This document shows positions 35,316 to 49,400 of a stretch of DNA of 64,000 nucleotides, one piece after another. The translations under genes were made by a program, and so were the position numbers. The stretch spans positions 186,001 to 250,000 of the forward strand of contig CALSFV010000345.1 in NCBI GenBank assembly GCA_943737045.1. Reading direction: 5' to 3'. This DNA is from Parapristionchus giblindavisi. Its lineage: Eukaryota > Nematoda > Chromadorea > Rhabditida > Diplogasteridae. The stretch's first letter is position 1. Each line of letters opens with the position of its first letter. Below the pieces are notes generated by a model that worked only from the letters and a program-made list of their open reading frames with translations, was not told the origin of the DNA and made no database searches.

Positions 35316-37781
35316 TCACACAGAGTCCTCATCATAATTACTATTCTTTCTGATAATTCGACTAGGAGATGTAGTAGATGATGAAGGTCTATCCTCTTGT
35401 AGTGTTACTTCATTTTCATCTCTCATTTCTTGATCTTTGATCTCTACTCTCGATTCCTCAAATGATGGAATTGGTGATTCTGATGGTGTTCCCGTACCAC
35501 TGGCAGTTGTTATATCCTAAAAGCATAATGTTTAATCTTTGATCTTTGATCTCTAAGAACTAACAGGAGGTGGACCACCCACGAAGGCTACATTAGTATA
35601 TGCGGCTCCTGATGATCTTCCGGTTGGAACCTGATAAAGATCAAAGATCAAAGATCAAAATGATGATGAGAACTTACAGAAGGATGTTTTAATGCATCAT
35701 CATAACATGGAGGTGCTTCAATGACAGATATTTGTGTTTCAGGTATAACATAGAATCGTCTTTCTCCTACTGTTTGTATTGAAGGAGCTACTTCTGGATG
35801 ATGTGGTAAAGAATCTTAAATAATCAATCAATCAATCAATATTCAATCAATCAATAATGACAAACCTCCATTAGAATCAACAGTGGGAACTCTTCTTCTT
35901 GCTCTTTCGTGTCTTCTTCTATCGTATACTTTCAATACAACTGTTACCGTAACCAAAAGAAGAACTATGATCCCACACACTCCAAGTACTAAAGCGAGGA
36001 GAGAAGAGATGTCGGATTCAGGTCTGATGAAAGATCAAAGATCAACTAAGAGAGATCAAAGTACATACTGTTGAGATTTAGGTCCATGTAAACCATCCAA
36101 CATGCCATTGAGAAAAACCTTGTTTGAATCTCCTTCACATCCCTCATCAGAATTGTCTCCACAATGATCTATTGAATCACAACGAAGTGAAGCCTACAAA
36201 GATCAAAGATCATAGTCGAAAAGATCAAAGATCACCTTGATACAACGTTGATTGGAACATCTAAATTCTCCAGTTCCTGGACAGATTGGACCAGCCCATC
36301 GATAGAATAGAGTATATACGATATTGAGACCAACTCTGAATGAAAGATCAAAGATCAAAGATTAAAGATAAAATATCAAATATGAGATATGATCTCACGT
36401 TGATTTCAATAGTCCACGTAATCTAATGAAGAATGCGGGTTCATCTGTTGATACTATGAATCCATTTCTGAACAGCCATTAGAGGTAGATCAATAGTTTG
36501 GATATAACACTTACTTTGGTTGTTTATCAAGTAATTCATAACTATGTTGTGCATCATATAGAGTAAGTAGACCATCTCCAGTTGATATTGAACCTTCTTT
36601 TACTTCCAATCGAAGATTGTCTCCATGAAGACGAAATTCATCCACCTTCAATTTACACTTTTATGAAATATTAGAAATATGAAGCAATCAATAATATGAA
36701 TGATATTCAATTACCCTCAAGTATATTCGATCATAATTTCTTCCAATCAATGAATTTCTTCTTTTGATAATAAATATACAATCAATATATTTATCGATTA
36801 GTTCATTTCTTCCGTCTAATCGAATTTCTCCACCAAATGCATCGAATGTTTGATCACACACTAAATGATTGATTATCGATTAATCAAATGATTATCGATC
36901 AATAGATCACTCACATTCGTTACTAGGCATATCAGACCATCGACTATCATCAACGTAGTCGAATCTTGCACGGAATCCAATCTACAATTATCGATTGATT
37001 GGTGGATAGGGTACAGTATGATACAATACTTCATTAGTGAAATCGTGTCCTTTAAAGTTCACTTCAAGTCTAGGTCCTGTACTGATAATGGCTGGAGGAC
37101 GACGAAAGTCAACTCGAGATGAAAACAATTCAGTTCCATCATAATCAATAATCTGAATGATATTTGTAGATTATTGTACTCTATAGAAGGTACCTCAATT
37201 TCAGATTGAACATTAATATCAAAATCATCAAATATCATTCGAATAAAACCCGATGGATTCTTATTCTGCATTATGTAACGTTTCTCGACATCTTGAGTAT
37301 AAGCTGATGGATATCTCAAATAATCAATAATAATAATATTTAATTTAAAATAAAATAAACCTCGGTGATAGAATATAAGAGTTCATGGTGTTATTGTTAT
37401 TCTCTATTCTTCCTTCATAGAATTCAGTATTATCGATTACTTTGACACGAAGAGGAAAGATATTCTAGAATAATATTGATTAGTATTGATTGATTATTGA
37501 TTGGCAATGATACTTTTATGAATTTCTTCAATGTTTTATCATTCTCAGTCATCCATGATTCAACAATGATTCGTACGGAACTTCCAGTAGATGTAAACTG
37601 AATATTAATTTATTGATTGATTGATTTGAATCTCTTGTACCTGTGTTTTATCATCATTAATGAGACTCCATATGGATATCGATCGATAAAATGAATTAGA
37701 AGATAGAGAATCAGCTCTTTCTTCTACAAAACTCAATGAGAAACAACTTTCTTCTGGATGGTTCTCATCACATCGAGGAGG
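35316..37781 (-). CDS. CUB-CUB-LDLa type I membrane receptor, LEV-10/NETO/SOL-2-like (5' end unresolved)
   Basis: Minus-strand exons join from 37781 to TGA 35316-35318. Order: part of one CUB domain (RCDENHPEESCFSLSFVE), a second CUB (SPRYPSAYTQDVEKRY to LEVNFKGHDF), a third CUB with the linking Cys (ECDQTFDAFGGEI to RLRGLL), one LDL-receptor class A module with six Cys and the calcium-site pattern DHCGDNSDE, a single TM helix (LLALVLGVCGIIVLLVTVTV), then a cytoplasmic tail of about 150 residues with PPCYDDAL and a Ser/Thr-rich end (NSNYDEDSV). This layout matches auxiliary proteins that cluster or tune acetylcholine or glutamate receptors (LEV-10, SOL-2, NETO). The first exon must lie upstream: CCT CCT CGA starts in phase 0 after an acceptor. 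Many introns carry GATCTTT repeats. Confidence 0.8.
36194..36235 (-). other. 42-nt intron built almost entirely from GATCTTT heptamers
   Basis: On the sense strand the intron runs GTGATCTTTGATC, a short divider (TTTTCGACTATG), then ATCTTTGATCTTTGTAG. It splits two exons of the CUB/LDLa gene, just upstream of the LDLa module. See the finding on heptamer introns. Confidence 0.8.
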
Positions 37782-37904
37782 CTACAATTTAATCATATTA
37801 ATTACAAACATTCTATTTTTTTTCCAATCCGACTTATCAATATCACACGTATTATATTTGAATATATCTTCAAGTGAATACAAATTGATTATTTCATAGA
37901 CAGG

Positions 37905-38120
37905 TGATATCTGATGTGTTCTATTCTCGTTCCACTATTCTCTTCTATCGTCTTCTTCATCATCATCTTCTTCTTCTTCTTCTATTCATTCCATTTCTCC
38001 TCTCAAATTACTTCTCTCACGCTGAATACACACACAAAGGTAAGTATTCACTCCCTCTATGTCCTCCCATATCTAACCCCCGTCTTCCCCTCACTCTATC
38101 ACTCTCCCTCTCCCTCTCTT

Positions 38121-38174
<54 letters not shown>

Positions 38175-38570
38175 GCTATCTCTCCCTCTATCTCCCTCTT
38201 GCTTCCCGATATACTCCCCCCCTCCCCTCTCTCTAGGATCATTGGTATATCTCTCCCTCTCCTTCTATCATCTGTATCATTCTCTATCTATCCATCTCAT
38301 AACTATGCATACTCTTCTTATGGGAAGACGAAGAAGTAGTAGAAACTTTTCCTAACGAATGTTTGTTTGAGGTAGGATGAAGGGAGAGAAAGGGGGAGAG
38401 AAAAGAGAAGCAGAGGGATAGAGAATGAGAGAGGGAGAGGGAGAAGGAGAGGGAGAGAGGGAGAACGATAGAGATGGAGAGGTAGAATGAGATACACGTA
38501 TGGAAGTGATATTCACACTTTGCATGAAGATAGCAAACAAGGAAATAGAATAGAGAACTTCAACATACAC
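37905..38570. repeat. CT-rich low-complexity block with (CT)n
   Basis: (TTC)n, CTCCCT words and a (CT)n run at about 38126-38164, followed by a GA-rich half (38380-38480). The two halves are pyrimidine- and purine-rich respectively and could base-pair loosely. Serine- and leucine-rich frames here are artefacts. Confidence 0.85.
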
Positions 38571-38973
38571 ATGATATAGTTACTTATTCATAGATAATCT
38601 ATACTAATGAAATCTAATCAGGAATGGAGAAATTCCATTTGATCAGTTTAAAAGTCACGGAAAAATTAACGAGAGATTGTGTAATTCGAGGAGAGTTTTG
38701 AGTTCCTTTCATTGTATTTTTTAGATAGATAAATGATAAATGATATTCATACGGGATCGGGTTGATATGATTGAAGTATTGAAATAGAAGATGATATATC
38801 AATGAGAAGTATAGATGAAGAGAATGATTGAATAGTCAATGAACAATGAAGATGATCTGAATCTGAACACAATCATATCATCATCACAAATTCCATTTCA
38901 TTATTCATTTATATGTATAAATTATTTTATTCTATTTTATCAAAATTATCAAAGAATATGAATCTTTATATTC

Positions 38974-41648
38974 TCATCGGTCCCTACATGTGTCAGCCAC
39001 TAAATACCGGAACCTACCACTTTTATTATTAGTTAATGGTACAGTAATCGTCTCTCCTACAGTAGTCAATGCAACAACATGGTCTCGTGTAGAACTTGCC
39101 TATAATCGATCTATTATTGATTTATTAATTATTCATTCCCATACGCTATTGATCGTCCTTCCATTTTCATCTCTCTCCAATAATTCAGAAAGTCCAGCTC
39201 CACAGAGAGAAACAGATCGAGATGGGGCTGCAATGATATTGTATTGGATCAGGAATTTCAAAATTATTTTCTACCAAAGGCTTTTTCTTACGTCAGTTTT
39301 CTTACGAAAACTTTTGCTTACTAAATATTGAATTTAGTAAACTGAAATTCATCCATTTGATTGCACTTATTTTGACTAAACTTTTTTTTTGTCTACTATG
39401 TGGTACACTAATAGTTGCATTTTATTAAACTATAAATATGAAATATCAGATAAATAATTGATTAGTATTCTGTTCTATGGTATGGTTATATTCTACTCAT
39501 CTACTGGATCTATCGCCTTCTTCTTTTGATGTTTACATTGTGCCGTTGTTAGTACATAGGAAAGGTGAAAGGTAAGGAGAAGAAGAAGAAGAAGAAGAAG
39601 AAGAAGGTAATAGAAGAGGATTAGAGAAAGTCAAATGTATATTACATATTCAATACAAATATTGATTAAACCTATTCATATATTATCCTGATCTAATCCA
39701 ATCAATACTCTATCTACTTCTCTATTACATCCTATTAATTCAAAATACTCTCTCACTATTCCATTATCTCTCGTTACAATAGAATAACTCTAACTGTCTG
39801 TATTCTCTCCATTTCCTATTGTCTATCGGTTACATGGAATGAACAAAACAAATGATTATAATAGAATGAAATGAAATCCATATGAACTAATCGGATCATC
39901 CACTTGAACATTCTCTGTTCAATCTATCCAATCAATATTACAATCAATATTTAAAGATCAAAGATCAAAGATCAAAGATCAAACTAGAGATGGTTTCAGA
40001 CCCTCGGAATGCACACATCGATAGTGCAAATAGTACGAGAAGATTATAATGAGAGGGAACCAGATTTAATGATGACAATATCAAGGATTCATAATCAATC
40101 TTATACAATATTTGTTTACTTAACCTCAATTATGTTGAACTAGTTATACAAGGAATTCATATATTATATACTAGATTCTTTCAAGATCTAACAATAAGAT
40201 GTGTACTATAAAACATACGAAAATCAAAAATCGTTTCATCTAGTCTAATCAATATAGAGAGACAGACACGTTGATCTACCAAAATGGACACTGACCCCTT
40301 CCCTTCTTTTATCATTCATCTATCTCATCCCTCTACTCTCTCATCTATCATGGACTTTCTACAATGTTCTACTATAGGATGACGAAAGGATTTTGTCCAA
40401 TTGAAAATGTGAGTGTTTACTTTATTTCATTACCCAACTTCACTTAAAATCACTAATTAATCATTTGCCATCCGTTTTCACATTTACATAGAAAATCAGA
40501 AGCTAATAATTATGATTTCTATAATTCTGTGTATGAATTTTCGATATTCTTTACAACTTGATTCTAGAGCCCAGTTCTTTTCATTTATCTATTCAGTAAT
40601 GAAACATATGAGAATAGAATTAGTAATAGAGAGTACTATTGAATATATTTGAGTAGATGTTAACTACATGTATTATGTTTACTTGAATTCATTCTCATAA
40701 ACCTCCATTGAATTGAATGACCTGTCTAATTACTCCATTTCTTTCCTCTTCCTTTGTCTCCCTCGCCCTCAAGTTCTCCCTCTCCCTCTCCCTCTCCCTC
40801 TCCCTCTCCCTCTCCCTCTCCCTCTCCCTCTACCTCTCCCTCTCACTCTCCCTCCTTCTCCCTCTACATCTATCTAAGGATACTTGAATAGTTCCGAAAC
40901 GACATAAGAAAGTGAGAATGAATGGATATTGTATATGGGGATAGAATGACCTTCAAGATTACTCGTATAGGGTCATTTATATAGAGAATACTCAAGCCTA
41001 TTCTTAGACCCCCTAAGGGTTAATTCTTTGTCCTCTACTTCCTATTATATAACATCTGCTTCTATAGTACCTAGAGGGGGTTGACTCTATTGGTAATTAT
41101 ATATCCTATCTATATCCGTATACACAATACCATAGAGGAACATTCATTTGGCTATCGACATAAACGCTTTTTTAGAAGATGAATTCATCTTCAAAAGTCG
41201 AGAGCCAAATCCATTTCCCAACAGTATGTGATTTTGCTTGATTGAATAAAAATAAATAAACTTATTCTCTCTTAAAAGAATCATTAGTGCCGTATAAGAG
41301 GTCAACATTTACTACAGTTCATTCTTATATAATACATTGAAGTATTATATCTCTATCTATCATAATATAAGTTCCCTCCATTCCGTAATATAGGAGTAAT
41401 AGTACTAGGTGAAGTAAGAATAGTCAATGAATAGAATAGAGAATCCATTAGAATAAATCGATCAATCTTACAATAACAACACAAAACAATTATCTTTCTA
41501 TGGCTTTACAAAGATGTTAGATCTTTTCAAGGAGAAAGAAAATAGACTGAATTTTTCTAGTAGCAGAGATATAAAAGAATTTACCTTTAGTAGTTGCTGA
41601 GTGAGATGTTTCAATTAACAATGAAACTATTAGAATGATGTATATCAT
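38974..41648 (-). CDS. Possible small secreted protein, or 5' exons of the CUB/LDLa receptor
   Basis: Three minus-strand exons join in phase: 41585-41648 (signal-peptide-like MIYIILIVSLLIETSHSATTK), 39145-39227 (APSRSVSLCGAGLSELLERD) and 38974-39099 (to YLVADTCRDR and TGA). The predicted product is 90 aa with two Cys left after signal cleavage. The first intron is about 2.4 kb, far longer than most here, which is a weakness. An alternative is that these are 5' exons of the CUB/LDLa receptor 1.2 kb downstream: SLCG and GRFRYLVADTC resemble the second half of a CUB domain, and a GTAGGG donor occurs before the stop, but its phase does not fit the next known exon. I do not recognise the protein. 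Confidence 0.35.
39573..39606. repeat. (GAA)n microsatellite
   Basis: About ten GAA/AGA triplets in a row within a gene-free stretch. Confidence 0.95.
39954..39984. repeat. (AAAGATC)n heptamer array outside the recognised exons
   Basis: Four perfect copies of the same heptamer that fills many introns here. It falls in the long putative intron between 39227 and 41585 on the minus strand. In that orientation it reads GATCTTT, which mildly supports a transcribed intron. Confidence 0.9.
40770..40866. repeat. (CTCTCC)n tract
   Basis: More than twelve copies of CTCTCC with a few substitutions. No coding meaning. Confidence 0.95.
41148..41211. repeat. Imperfect hairpin centred on GAAGATGAATTCATCTTC
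   Basis: An 18-bp perfect palindrome at 41175-41194 is embedded in longer arms (ATTTGGCTATCGAC and GTCGAGAGCCAAAT), for a near-continuous stem of about 60 bp. It lies in noncoding DNA. Confidence 0.7.
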
Positions 41649-41761
41649 TATCGATTGAGTAGATCAATCGATAATGAATATAATATTTGTGTGGGAGGAT
41701 AGCGTACTATGCCAGAGGCATCATCTACAAACACATAGAGAGAGATGGATAGAGAAGGTTT

Positions 41762-41889
41762 GGAGAGGGAGAGGAAGGGTGAAGGGAGGGTTAAAGAAGG
41801 CAGAGGGAGAGGGAGAGGAAGGGTGAGGGGAGGGTTAAAGAAGGCAGAGGGAGAGGGAGAGGAAGGGTGAGGGGAGGGTTAAAGAAGGC
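41762..41889. repeat. 44-bp tandem repeat, three copies
   Basis: Unit GAGGGAGAGGGAGAGGAAGG followed by GTGAGGGGAGGGTTAAAGAA and GGCA. The second and third copies are identical and the first differs slightly. Confidence 0.95.
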
Positions 41890-41899
41890 AGAGGGAGAG

Positions 41900-43425
41900 A
41901 AGGTAGAGGTAGAGATGTTGGAGGGCGGAGTTTGATGTTGAAGTGGTAGACTCATTGAGTAATTCAAAAGGTTTCAACTTTCACTTGTGTTTCTTATAAC
42001 TATCGAATACAAGAGAAGACTAATTATTGATTTATGATACACTTGTGTAGTTTATTTGATGTGATAATGAATAACTGAGAAAGTGAAAACGAAGAATGAA
42101 AGATTATTGAACAATGATAATTTATGAATATTAGAAATCAATAATGTGATCAAAATGATCCTTCTAGAATTATTCTAGCTGTTGTTTCTATAGATAATAG
42201 AAAACGGACGGAATATCAAATGATTTTCAAAAGTCTTGTAATATCTTAAATATCACGACTTGTTGTGACAATTGTTGATTTGTTTATTGCATTTTCATCT
42301 CATAATGGGTTAATAGATAGAAATCCACGTTTAGATGACGGACACGTCTTTACTTATGATAATGATGTAAGAGAAGTCACAATCGCAATTTTTTAATTGA
42401 TTCTCCAGAAAATCAATAGCGCGAAAGTAGTTTGTTTTGTATCTGACGACTGTAAGCCATAGTTCACTCACTGCAACACATGTGACAGTTCATTCTAAAT
42501 AGTAATATTATTTCCTGCAAAAAAAAACTCAGGAAAAATCTGAATCTCTGCTGTAAAGCAAAAAAGTTAATTTCAAATCACGGCTGTGCATTTTTTTCGA
42601 TTTCCTTTTTTTTCGGGTTTTTCGCTTTTTTTCAAAAAAATTGTAAACCAAAATTACATTAAGAATCACACAGTTGCAATTCTTGCGTTTTATCAATAGT
42701 AAAATTTAGCGCATTGACGCTTTCGAAAGAGTAAACATTGTTTTTTTTTTCGAATTTTTCGAAATAAAAATGTTTTGAAATAATATTTTTTTACATTCCT
42801 GTTTTTGTTCGAAAAAATGCAAAAAAAATACTTTAAAAATTTATAACATTTGAAAATGTCATAAATTTTTCTTACGAAAATTCCAGGCATTTTAAAATCA
42901 GAAAAAAATATCTGATTTGAGAAAAATCAATATGCATTTTACCATTTTTTCTTTAGAAAATATGACTGTTTCCTGGTTCAACCATCACTTCATTTCATTC
43001 ATTATTTCATTCTTCTTCTCCCTATAACAGACCATCGAACGATCTTTTGAAACGACCTATTTTTGCACATTAAATATTTCGGTGAAACATTTTAAAGATG
43101 TCCAAATCCCCGTAATCTAATTGTTGGCTACATCGTTCCTTTACTCTTATATGTGTAGTCAACCAAATAAAAAATTGATACTTTTATTAATACTGTACAA
43201 AGGGTTTAGCATGAAAACTCGTGTTGAAGGGATGAGCAAAATGATAATAGAAAGAGATAAAATGAATATGAGAGGAGAAGAGCACCAAATTGTATTAGAA
43301 TGTATATGAGTGATAGACAATGTTAGACATTGAAAATGATAACGAATCATATTAACATATATGAAATGTATTACAAATGATACTATTGTAGATTAATAAA
43401 CAATTCCTATTTATATCGATCGATA
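41900..43425. other. Spacer downstream of the APC-like gene
   Basis: AT-rich, no gene seen. 42580-42960 is dense in T and A runs and contains (about 42640-42760) a segment related, in inverted orientation, to 51540-51625 in the APC-like intron. Confidence 0.5.
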
Positions 43426-46400
43426 TTATACCGTAGTCACCAACATTTTGTTCGTTTCCTCTAGTTTCTTATCATCTTTGGATGGAGATTCACTCTTGCG
43501 ATCGTCTTTTGTCTAAATACAAATCAATCGATAATTTATCCAAGCCAATCAATAATTTACCTTTGGTTTCTGATAATTGTAAGGAGGCACAACGGCAGAT
43601 GCAGTTGGTTTTCTTATTTTACTCAATGATGAAATGGGCGTGGTTTGAATGGGCGGAGTTTGTATGGAAGAAGTAGGCGTGGTCTCATTTCCATTTGGTG
43701 TACAAGGTTGAAGTGCTACTGCTGATACTCGCGGAGTTGAAGGAAATCTGACAATAATCAATAATAGAAAAAAATCAATAATGTGAAATTCTTACTTTGT
43801 TAATTTACTCTTTGAACCAACAGGAGTAGATGTTAATGGATGTGGTCGACCAATGGAAGATGGGCGGGGCGAAGGACGACCATTGGTTGATGAAGAAGGG
43901 GGCGTGGCTTGTCTAGTAAATGATTGACGAGGAAGATGAGATGAACGTTGTGGACGAGGTATTCTGAATGAGAGATGATATGGATGGATAGAGTAGATTG
44001 ATCTTTGATCTTTACCTTTTCATACTTGAACAATCGATATCAATTGTCTCTGCTTCCACTTCTTCATCAACATCACCAGGTACAATACCAACTATTGATT
44101 CATTTATATCATCATCACTCTGTAATCAATCAATCAATCAATAAATCAATGAATAAACTCTTTCTATAACAAACCTCATCACTATCAACGTCGTTAGATA
44201 GGCCTTCAGTGTGTGTCGACGTGTCCACACACCGGACCATCTCGTTTTTTGACGTTATCGATCCATTATGGGCGGAGTTTGACAAACAACCAAATGGAGC
44301 TACCCCTTGAGGCATGGCAGATTGGATAGCCGATGAGAGTAGATCATCTTAAAATGAATCGATATTGATTGAATCTTGATCTACAGTATACCTTCTCTTA
44401 TAGTACTTGAATTTGAATAACCATTAGATGAAGAAGGTCGATGAGGTGGAAGTGCAGATGCTATCGAATCCATTAACATCCTATCAGAATCCTTAAAAGA
44501 TAAAGATGATTAATCTCCGCCCCTTTTAGACTCCTCCCACTTACATTCTTAACTATTCTTCTTTTAGGTAAAGCTTCTTCAATTGATCTATCTAATAATT
44601 CTTCTCCTCCATAATATATACCATAATCATCTTCATCTTCATCTATTGTCTTTCCATTTCTAACTTTAGGAGTTGATGCACATGAAATACCTAGATATGA
44701 AATATTATGAATCAATCAATAATGTAGAGTATACGGTACCCCGAGCCCCTTCGGGGGAGATTCCCTATTGACCTCTTGATAAAACGTGTTTAAATCAAAA
44801 TCAAAATACGGTACCTGTACTAGTTGATGGAGATCCATAATTGATTAGACGAGATGAAGGGACTACAGTAGTAGGAGTATCTATAATAGAATGATTTGTA
44901 TTCAAAATAGATTGGTATTTATTAGATCCGGTGCGATGCCCATCACTGTCAGTTTAACTTCAATGCAACAAATGAACACAATGAATCACAAATTCAACAG
45001 GAATGAATTGGGATTGTGCAGTGCTGGACATGCTTTCGTTTCGATGTTGTTGTTTTTTAAATCATAGTTGACAGATCACTCTCATATACTAATACACCAC
45101 AAAAGCACACACCAATCATATAATTTTATCAATAAAGAATAGAAAGTGTGAGATCAAAGATGAAGACAAAGAGAAAGTGAGATGAAAGACATGATGATGA
45201 GAGATGATATGGTTAAGAGAAAGTAATCAACGTTTCAGATTAATTAGACTATGGTAAATCGGAGATCAAAGGTCAAATAAGCATATACATGTATATAAGA
45301 TGATTAGAGTGAATGTGCATAATTACATAAAGTGAGTGGGATGATACGGTAGTGTATATGTGCAATAGTCATCATGTGCTATGCATACCGTAGTTCATGG
45401 TGTGATGAGTGAGAAAGGTCGGCGTCTGTTCCGCACTCAATGCATGTGGTGTAGTATGAGATGAATTAGTTTGTGATGAAGATAGACCAGATGATCCTCC
45501 CCCTCCTGATGATGATGATGATATTGGTAATGATGGAAGATGCAACTATAATATATATAAATCATTATGACATCCATGTTTCATTATCATTATAAGAAGA
45601 TATCGTAAATGTATTGGAAGCCTATTTTTATATTATTTCGTTTTTTTTTATTCCCAAACCAGTCCAATTCACGTTTCACGATACCTATCATAGAGCGAAA
45701 ATGTAATGACTATCTAATACTTTCTGGAAATATACAGGGAAAAAACAACTAGCAGGCAAGTAATGAATAGGTTAAACTAGCGCGCTCACTGTAATATTTT
45801 CAAAACTAGTACAATTCATGTTTCACATTTATCATTTGCCACCTAATTTCCGTTCATTACCAATTACTTTTGGAAATATGCAGAATGAAGCCACTCACTT
45901 CACATTTTCAAACTGGTCAAATTCACGTTTCGCGATTCCCATATGAGACCCAAGTTTCATTTACCATCTAATTAGAATTTCAATGCGGTACAAACCATCC
46001 TAGAATAATAATTTGAACAAACCTTGGTAGACATCATTTGTGCATCTCTAATAGCAGCACATTGTGTAGGTGAATCAGGTAGTTCAGAATATGATACAGG
46101 AGATAAACGAGCTGAATTATTAGCTGTCTCCACTGTTGAATGGAATCCTGAGATATCCTGAAATATATGACAATAGAATCATCCATCTATTCAATCACTT
46201 CATATCATGATTCAATACCACCCACTATAATTGATGGAGACTGATAAATATTGTAAATTGCATCATGACTGATATAAATAAAATAAAACAAAAAAGATGT
46301 AACTACTCACCCTTTGTGATTCATTTTCATCTCCAAAACTAAGTTCACTTCCAGCTCTAGTCACTTGTGTACTCATATCATCAACATAACTATCATCATC

Positions 46401-49400
46401 CATCATCATTCCTCCTTCTTCACATTGATTATGAGTGGGCGGAGCCTCTCTTCCTCCAGTAGCAATAGGGAAAGTAGGTGGAGGAACAGTATTAGATGTA
46501 TTAGGAGGAGGAGCAAATGATGTTGATGGAAATGAAGGTGGAGGTACTACTCGAGTAGATGAAGAAGAAGAAGGAGGAATGATATATGATGGGAATGAAG
46601 GAGGTTGAGATGATGATGATGATGGAGGTATTCCATAGAATGGAGTTGATTGCTCTGATGAAATTGATTGATGACAATGTTGTTGTTGTTGAGCTGCACG
46701 AATTGTATCCATGTTACCATACAGAGGAGATGGTGATCCCATACTGAAATCATACTATGAATCAATCAATGAATCCATCCTAGATGACACCTGCTGATTT
46801 CATCTTTCACATTCACTTCATTAAAGGTACTCATTCAATAAGGATTGATTAGCAATAAGTACAGAAATTATTACTCTATTCTAGTACAAATTATAACTTT
46901 AGTCATTTCAATCTTTCGGATCATACTGTTGACATCGTTTACCGTATCATACACTTGTTTTTTTGTGTAAATAAAATAATACTAATAATAAATGAAGAGT
47001 GTAATCAATAATAAAAGTACTCACATATTATTGTATCCATATTGTGAAGTAGATAGAGATTGAATATTATGATTGAATTGAGGAGGAAGAGATGAACCAA
47101 TCCGAGATGATGGAATAGATGATGATTGTGATGATGGGACAATCATTCCTTCTATTCCTGATGACATCATGGCTGGGGCACCTAAACCATCATGTTCAAT
47201 CATATTCATTATGCTAATATAATAAAAGAAGTCATATAATATAAAAACACAATATCATATTGTCATATTCTATACCACATTCGCATGATATTTAGTTGTC
47301 TATATACATGTTAATGATAGATAGAATAGAATCTAACCATGCATGGATACTGTCCCTCCTCCTCCATTGGATGAAAAGAATGGAGATCTACGAGGAAGAA
47401 GACGATCAGAACGAAGAGATGAGGACATATCTGGAGAATTAATGAATGGATCATAGATAGATCAATTGATATTCAAGTCCATCCCATTCCATCATTACCA
47501 ATCAATAATCGTCACATAATAAAATCCTTTTGAAATAACAAAATAATGAACAATCCCAGAGCTATGAAGAGGTTTGAATGATAAAGTATACCTCTATTAT
47601 ATGTAGATTGTGTACTCCTTGATATAGATCCTTCACCTATTCCAATCTTATGGACAATATCCTTAGCTGGTTTACGTATATCATCATTGGTTGATCGTTG
47701 AAGATTCTCTAATAATACAGCTGCTGTCGATGTCATACAACGCTGAAGAGAGAACAATGAATATTCAGATTATAACTATCTCATTTCATCTTCCACATTA
47801 TTCACAAAAATAAAAGTGGTAAATAGTTAAGGTACAGTTTATTATCGTACAGGGCTACAGAAAAATGATATTCCTTTGGTGGACCCCTTAGTTTGCATTA
47901 TTTTTCCCTAGCGGACGCATACGTTTTATTTCCTTTTGCCTAAGCTTTCGACCTCATAATACTATCGGAGATATTTTATCCGTGAGTACAGTAGCAAAGT
48001 ATGCAACGAGAAAATAATAATGAAATACTTACAGCAATAGTAGTTGGATCTTTGATAGCAATGACATGTAATGCATATAGAGCATTCTTGACTGTTGTGA
48101 GAGATGAAGCACGAAGAAGAGGAAGAAGAGATGAGATCAAATGACAACGAACTTCTATCTAGAAAACAAGCCATTAACGATATAATAGAATTTATTTAGA
48201 GCAATTTTCGAAGATGGATCAAAGATGTTTGATAAAAGGTTCGATATTAATGATGATAGCGACCATACATTTTCAAACCCCAACAATGTCGCTATCTGAC
48301 CAGTTTCAAAATTTGAAAAATCTGACCAGTTTTTTCGAGAATGGTCAAGTTTCGCGCAAGAGACGAGTTATGAGAGAAAGAAATAATTTATTTGTTATGA
48401 AAACATATAATAAAGATTGAACTTGAATGAGATTTGTTGTGAATTAATGTGATAAAGGTTGAAATTGATACGAGAATTTTCATATGAAGGACTATTGAAG
48501 TGAAAGAATATAAAAAAAGTAAAAGAGAAATAAATCGAGAAGGGGAAGAGGGAAGAGAGGTAGAAGTGTTGTCAGATTACGGTACGTAGAGTTAGGTCAG
48601 ATATGTGATCTGTCATTTGAATTTTTAATATCGTTTAATTTAAAAGTCAGTTTTACGTATGTTTCTTTGCGTCATGACGATCATTAAGAGAACTAGAAAT
48701 GTTTAAAATATAAATTGGACACTAAAGTTAGTTATTCATTGAGTTTAGTGCCAAAACGCCCAATGGCCCAATGTACGACATTACCATAGTATTGTTGGAC
48801 AATTGTTTGTAGGCAGTTAGTTCACTTATTTCGAATCCTTTTTTAAAAAATTTTTTTCCAAAATGTGTAGAATTGCCTGAACTTTCACTTTATGTGCATT
48901 AGAAAAATAAATAGAAATGATTTGATCTCATACGTTCATTTTAAACATCAAAACTGGTCAGATTATGGTATTTGGGAAGATGTGAGAGCAACGAAATATT
49001 TTTTTTCCTACTTATTCGTGGTCATAATTAATTATAAAAACAAGAACTGCACTCGAAACTGCCTCCAAGTAGTCATTTCAGATTTAGAAAGGTAAACAAG
49101 TGGTCAGATCTTGTATTTGATAAGATGTGACATCCGTGAAATATTTTTTTCCTACTTATTCGTGCTCATAATTAACGATAAAAACAAGAACTGCGCGTAA
49201 ATGTGCCTCCAAGTAGTAATTTCAGATATTCAAATACTTGTGCTTCTGAGAATGTTGGTAGGCACATTTATCAATGAATATCAAATTTTAGTGTTGAATT
49301 TACATTTTAAAAATCCATTATTCTCTTAATGATCATATGTGAAGTAATGAAACAAACTGAAATTGAGGATGTGCCTACCAACATTCTCAAAAAATTGAAT

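Noticed and set aside
37914..38339. 141-codon frame over (CT)n
   Set aside because: Composition is that of the repeat, with both strands open.
42693..42890. Lys/Phe-rich minus-strand frame
   Set aside because: A by-product of dense T and A runs inside a dispersed repeat.
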